A stretch of 34,752 nucleotides of DNA from contig JAGQIK010000688.1 of the NCBI GenBank assembly GCA_020431405.1, positions 1 through 34,752 on the forward strand. The letters are read 5' to 3'. The notes under the pieces were generated by a model. That model ran no database searches. It was not told the DNA's origin and worked only from the letters and a program-made list of their open reading frames with translations. Of the stretch, positions 31,701 to 34,752 are shown piece after piece. This stretch comes from Myxococcales bacterium. GTDB lineage: Bacteria; Myxococcota_A; Polyangia; GCA-2747355. The stretch's first letter is position 1. The number at the start of each line of letters is the position of its first letter. Made by a program: the position numbers and the translations under genes.

Positions 31701-33266
31701 ATGCGTCCGCTGCTCTCGCTATTGCTCGCCGTGCTGCTCGCCAGCGCGTGCTCCGAATCGACGTCGTCGCGCGAAGGCTCGCGCGCACGCACCGGCACCA
31801 CTGGCCCCGGCTCGGCGCTGGTGACGTTCGAGTACCCGGCGCAGAAGAGCCGCACCGATCCAGGCGGCTGGGGCGCGGTGCTGACAGACATCGACAACCA
31901 CCTGCCCTCCAAGTACGGCAGCACCTACTACGACAGCGACCGCGTGACGCACGGCCACGAGACGACGCACGGCATCAACTCGGAGCTGCGCAACAGCCAC
32001 AACACGACCGGCGCCAAAGCCAACGGCTTCTACCTGCTGGAAAACCGAGGCGTGGTGATCGCCGAGCCGAACATGTCCAAGGCGCGCGTGGCGGCGCTGG
32101 TGCCGAGCGGTCTGCGCGGCTCGCGCTTTTCGCTCTACGTCAGCGGTCAGACGGCGTGGAACGACCGCCCGCTGTATCTGTTCGACGAGTGGGTGGCCTA
32201 CATCAACGGCGCCGCGGTAGGTGTGGATTTGATGAAGGCCGGCAAGTGGACCTACGGCAATCGCGACGCGGTGGCCGGCGCGCTCGAGTTCGTCAGCTAC
32301 GGCGTCGCCACGGCGATGGCCATCGAGCAGAACGACCCGAGCTACTTCACGAGCAACGACCAGTTCCGCGAGCTGTTGGCCTTTCTGCTGCGGCGCGCGA
32401 TGAAGCTCTTCTACGCCGGAAAGGACTACGCCCCGTTTCAGTTTCAGAGTCAGGCCAAGCTCTTCGCCGAGCTGACCGGCAGCGGCGGCAAGTCGATCCG
32501 CGACTGGGTCGAAAAGACATTTGGCAAGGCGTTCAGCGACGAGGTGTTCTTCAACGTCACCGCGCCGCAAAGTGACGACGCCGGTCCAGGCGCCGACACG
32601 ACGCTGCCCGCGCCAGATAGCGGTGCCGCCGACAGTGCGCCGTCCTCCGACGCGACACAGGACAGCGCCACGCCCGACGCAGGTGCCGGCGGCGACGCCA
32701 CGCCTGATACCCACGACAGCGGCACCGACGGCGCCGACAACGAGCCGCCCAAGGTCACGATCCTCACGCCGTCAGCCAACGAGCGCGTGGCGCAGCAGAT
32801 CACCGTGCGCGCACAGATCAGCGACAACGTCGCGATCCTCGACGCGGAGCTGTATCTCGGCGAGCTGCTGGCGACTTCGCGCGGCGCGCCGCCATGGGAC
32901 TTCGTCGTCAACCTTCCGCCCGGCCCGGCGCTGCTGCGCGTCATCGCCCGCGACACGTCGGGCAATCGCGGCGTCGCCGACGTGCGCGTGGAGGTCGAAG
33001 GCGAGGTCGTGCCCACGCCACCGCATCCCGAAGAACCCGACGCCGGTCCGGGCCTCGACGGGTCGCCCGACGCGGGGGCGCCGCCGCCACCGCCGAGCCC
33101 ACCCCAGGCGCCGCCGGCCGCGTCCCCAGATCAGCAGACCACCACTGGCAGCCTATCCTGCAGCGCCGCGCCAGGCAGCGGCGCACCGCCCGCGTCGTCG
33201 CTGCTGCTGTTGGCGTTGCTCGCGCTGCGGAGAAGGCGACGGAGTCGCTACTTGCGCCGCAGGTAG
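31701..33266 (+). CDS. HEXXH metallopeptidase-like lipoprotein with Ig-like domain and MYXO-CTERM tail
   Basis: A 521-residue protein. The lipobox is LLASAC (Cys17). The N-terminal domain (about 40-290) contains HGHETTHGIN with His86-Glu87-xx-His90, a zinc-protease motif; Glu163 in FDEWVAYING is a possible third ligand 76 residues on. An Asp/Ser/Thr/Ala/Pro linker (291-345) leads to a bacterial Ig-like domain (about 348-432: PPKVTILTPSANERV to GVADVRVEVEG). A second Pro/Asp-rich linker ends in a MYXO-CTERM-type signal: LSCSAAPGSGAPP with Cys487, hydrophobic 498-509, then an Arg run. MYXO-CTERM tails sort proteins to the myxobacterial surface. Having both a lipobox and this tail is odd. The peptidase activity is inferred from motif only. 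Its 3' end overlaps the convergent gene by 19 bases. Confidence 0.82.
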   Translation: MRPLLSLLLAVLLASACSESTSSREGSRARTGTTGPGSALVTFEYPAQKSRTDPGGWGAVLTDIDNHLPSKYGSTYYDSDRVTHGHETTHGINSELRNSHNTTGAKANGFYLLENRGVVIAEPNMSKARVAALVPSGLRGSRFSLYVSGQTAWNDRPLYLFDEWVAYINGAAVGVDLMKAGKWTYGNRDAVAGALEFVSYGVATAMAIEQNDPSYFTSNDQFRELLAFLLRRAMKLFYAGKDYAPFQFQSQAKLFAELTGSGGKSIRDWVEKTFGKAFSDEVFFNVTAPQSDDAGPGADTTLPAPDSGAADSAPSSDATQDSATPDAGAGGDATPDTHDSGTDGADNEPPKVTILTPSANERVAQQITVRAQISDNVAILDAELYLGELLATSRGAPPWDFVVNLPPGPALLRVIARDTSGNRGVADVRVEVEGEVVPTPPHPEEPDAGPGLDGSPDAGAPPPPPSPPQAPPAASPDQQTTTGSLSCSAAPGSGAPPASSLLLLALLALRRRRRSRYLRRR

Positions 33267-33922
33267 CGAACGCAGCGCTTGCCATCGATGCGCGCGCTGT
33301 GGCCGTCGCGCCCGAGCACGATGACGAGCTTGCGCCACGGTGTCTGGCGCTTGGTTATCTCGAAGACCAGCTTGCGGCCTTTTCGCGAGACGAGCTTGAG
33401 CCGCCCCGAGATCTCGGCGGTGCCCTTGGCGCCGCGCTTGATGTAGTCGGCGAACGTGAAGTGCCAGGCGTTGGTGTAGGCGCTCTTGCTGCCGCGCGGG
33501 ATCCAGGTGCCGTAGATCTCGAGCGCCTCGGGCGGCTTCTTCATGCCGAGCTTCCAGACGTCGCGGCCGAGGCGCACGCGCTTGCCCGCCTCGAGCACCG
33601 TCATCTCGAGCTCGATCGGCTTTTCCTTGCGCCCGAAGAGCACGCGGTCGAAGAGCACCAGCACCTGCTGCTTGCCGCGGCGGCCCACGCGATAGCGCCC
33701 GCTCTGCGCCTTGGGTGGATAGCACGACTGCGCGAAGCGCCCGCGCGCGTCGAAAGCAAACGAGCAGCGAAAGCCCATGCCGCCCTTGCTGCCGCCCGAC
33801 GCCCAGACGCCGACGAGCGCGCTGGCGTCGTAGGCGTGCGCCGTCTTGGCGGGCGCGCTCGACGCCGGCGACGCCAGCGCGACGCCGGCCACGACGGCGA
33901 GCATGGACGCGAGGCGCGACAC
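33248..33922 (-). CDS. Secreted protein of unknown function
   Basis: A 224-residue protein. The GTG at 33922 is chosen because its first base is the last base of the upstream stop (TAGTG), so it is probably translated by coupling; an ATG at 33904 is an alternative. A signal peptide (MSRLASMLAVVAGVALASPA, cleavage near SSA) shows export to the periplasm or beyond, with no lipobox. The mature part opens with VGVWASGGSKGGMGFRCSF, like the lipocalin-style beta-barrels that begin with G-x-W, and continues with alternating basic strands (SGRYRVGRRGKQQVLVLF). That barrel idea is a guess from pattern. Rich in Lys/Arg. Cysteines are few (RCSF, QSCYPP, RCVRY). The 3' end overlaps the convergent metallopeptidase gene. 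Confidence 0.78.
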   Translation of the reverse strand: MSRLASMLAVVAGVALASPASSAPAKTAHAYDASALVGVWASGGSKGGMGFRCSFAFDARGRFAQSCYPPKAQSGRYRVGRRGKQQVLVLFDRVLFGRKEKPIELEMTVLEAGKRVRLGRDVWKLGMKKPPEALEIYGTWIPRGSKSAYTNAWHFTFADYIKRGAKGTAEISGRLKLVSRKGRKLVFEITKRQTPWRKLVIVLGRDGHSARIDGKRCVRYLRRK

Positions 33923-34752
33923 TACTTGCCCTGCGGGAGCGCGTGCAGCGCTTGTTTGATGCGCTCGCGCACGCAGCCATAGCGGTAGCGGTGGCGGAAG
34001 AAGCCGGCCCGCGCGCGCTTGGCGTGCTCGAGGATCTTGCGCACGCGCGGATCATCGCCGTGGCGCGCGAGGCGATCGATCACGTGGCGCCGCTTGATCT
34101 GGCGGCAGGACAGCTGCCGCAGGTCGAGCTCGAGGCTGCGCACCCAGTCGATCTGCTTGTCGATGCCGAGGCGGGTGGCCGACGCCGCGGCGGCGTGACG
34201 CACGGCGCGCTGGCGGTTGGTCGCGGCCTTGATGATCACCGGGTGACCGACCTTGCCGAGGTGCTTTTCGATGAATGACAGCGCAGCGAGGCGCGTGTCG
34301 CGCGAGCGCAGCGCCAGCAGCCCCGTCACGTCGCGTGCCACGCGCTTGTCGCTGGCGAGCGCCGCTTCGAGCTTCAGCGCGCGCGCGTAGCTCTCGAGGC
34401 CCTGCCGATGCTGGCCGCTGCAGATCTGCGCCGACCCCATCAGGTAGTGCGCGAAGGCGACGTTGGGCCGCTTGGCGAGCAGTCCCTGCAGCGTGGTACG
34501 CGCCGCGCGGCAGGCGTAGCGGTCGAGCAGCTTGCGCGCGGCGACCAGCCGCTGCGCGGTGGGCTTGTCGAGCTTGTTGGACGCGCTCGGCTCGAGCTTG
34601 GCCGGGGGCGCGATCACAGCGCTGCCGCCGCCGCTGCCCGCGCTGCCGCTGCTGCTGCCCGCGCCGCTGCCCTGCGCAGAGCCGCTGCCCGCGGCGAGCG
34701 CCGCGATGATCGCCGCCGAGCTCGATCCCGACCCGGGGGTGCCGCCGCGCGA
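33922..34752 (-). CDS. TPR/HEAT-like protein with Gly/Ser linker (5' end outside window)
   Basis: The frame is open from the right edge through 276 codons to the TAG at 33922-33924, so the N-terminus is missing; a GTG at 34617 is only an internal codon of this frame. The visible part begins with a Gly/Ser/Ala-rich low-complexity linker (about 50 residues), then a TPR-like helix pair (AHYLMGSAQICSGQHRQGLE, SYARALKLEAAL) and HEAT-like helices (VIIKAATNRQRAVRHAAAAS). Several cysteines occur near basic residues (YACRAARTT, SCRQIKRR, YGCVRERI). In myxobacteria such a C-terminal part often follows a Ser/Thr kinase domain and membrane segment, but neither is visible here. The stop overlaps the next gene's GTG by one base. 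Confidence 0.8.
   Translation of the reverse strand, partial: SRGGTPGSGSSSAAIIAALAAGSGSAQGSGAGSSSGSAGSGGGSAVIAPPAKLEPSASNKLDKPTAQRLVAARKLLDRYACRAARTTLQGLLAKRPNVAFAHYLMGSAQICSGQHRQGLESYARALKLEAALASDKRVARDVTGLLALRSRDTRLAALSFIEKHLGKVGHPVIIKAATNRQRAVRHAAAASATRLGIDKQIDWVRSLELDLRQLSCRQIKRRHVIDRLARHGDDPRVRKILEHAKRARAGFFRHRYRYGCVRERIKQALHALPQGK

Overview
The window is very GC-rich DNA (about 70% by eye) packed with genes, and it looks like a chromosome segment from a myxobacterium (Myxococcota). Three features point there. One protein ends in a MYXO-CTERM-type tail (a Cys, a hydrophobic stretch, then an Arg run). Many predicted lipoproteins have Asp/Ala/Pro/Thr-rich linkers right after the lipobox Cys. 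One of them carries the Cys-rich 'DGCE' type module common in that group. No rRNA, tRNA, CRISPR array, transposase or integrase is visible.

Positions 1-10960 hold a divergent locus. Leftward, a HEAT-like protein (4650-7481) overlaps by 4 bases a very large WD40-HEAT protein that runs off the left edge. Rightward, a RadA/KaiC-like ATPase with a Pro-Gly-Met-Met-Gln repeat tail is followed by a ligase-I-type ATP-dependent DNA ligase. I read this as a possible DNA-repair or stress/defence module with scaffold proteins; this is inference. A small lipoprotein follows (10920-11567).

Positions 11586-14137 hold a c-type cytochrome lipoprotein, divergent from an ECF sigma factor gene with a self-type promoter, then an amidohydrolase lipoprotein. 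Positions 19164-14304 (leftward) form a tight four-gene run: a vanin/biotinidase-like nitrilase lipoprotein, an O-methyltransferase, biotin synthase (bioB) and a GH36-like alpha-galactosidase lipoprotein. The pairing of a surface biotinidase-like amidase with bioB suggests combined salvage and synthesis of biotin.

Positions 19256-23406 hold an OmpA-family lipoprotein divergent from ftsK. Just after ftsK, an exact 87-bp copy of its 3' end recurs 202 bp downstream, with a hairpin-rich element between the copies. Then come a Cys-rich lipoprotein, an esterase-like lipoprotein and lolA (outer-membrane lipoprotein carrier), the last fitting the lipoprotein-rich setting.

Positions 26568-30726 hold a rightward run: a TerB-like membrane protein, a CxxCxxCC (YkgJ) protein, a D-cysteine desulfhydrase/ACC-deaminase homologue and a lipoprotein. 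The right end (30776-34752) has an integral membrane protein, a doubly anchored HEXXH metallopeptidase, and two leftward genes (a secreted protein and a TPR/HEAT-like protein cut by the window edge). All intergenic gaps are under 300 bases.
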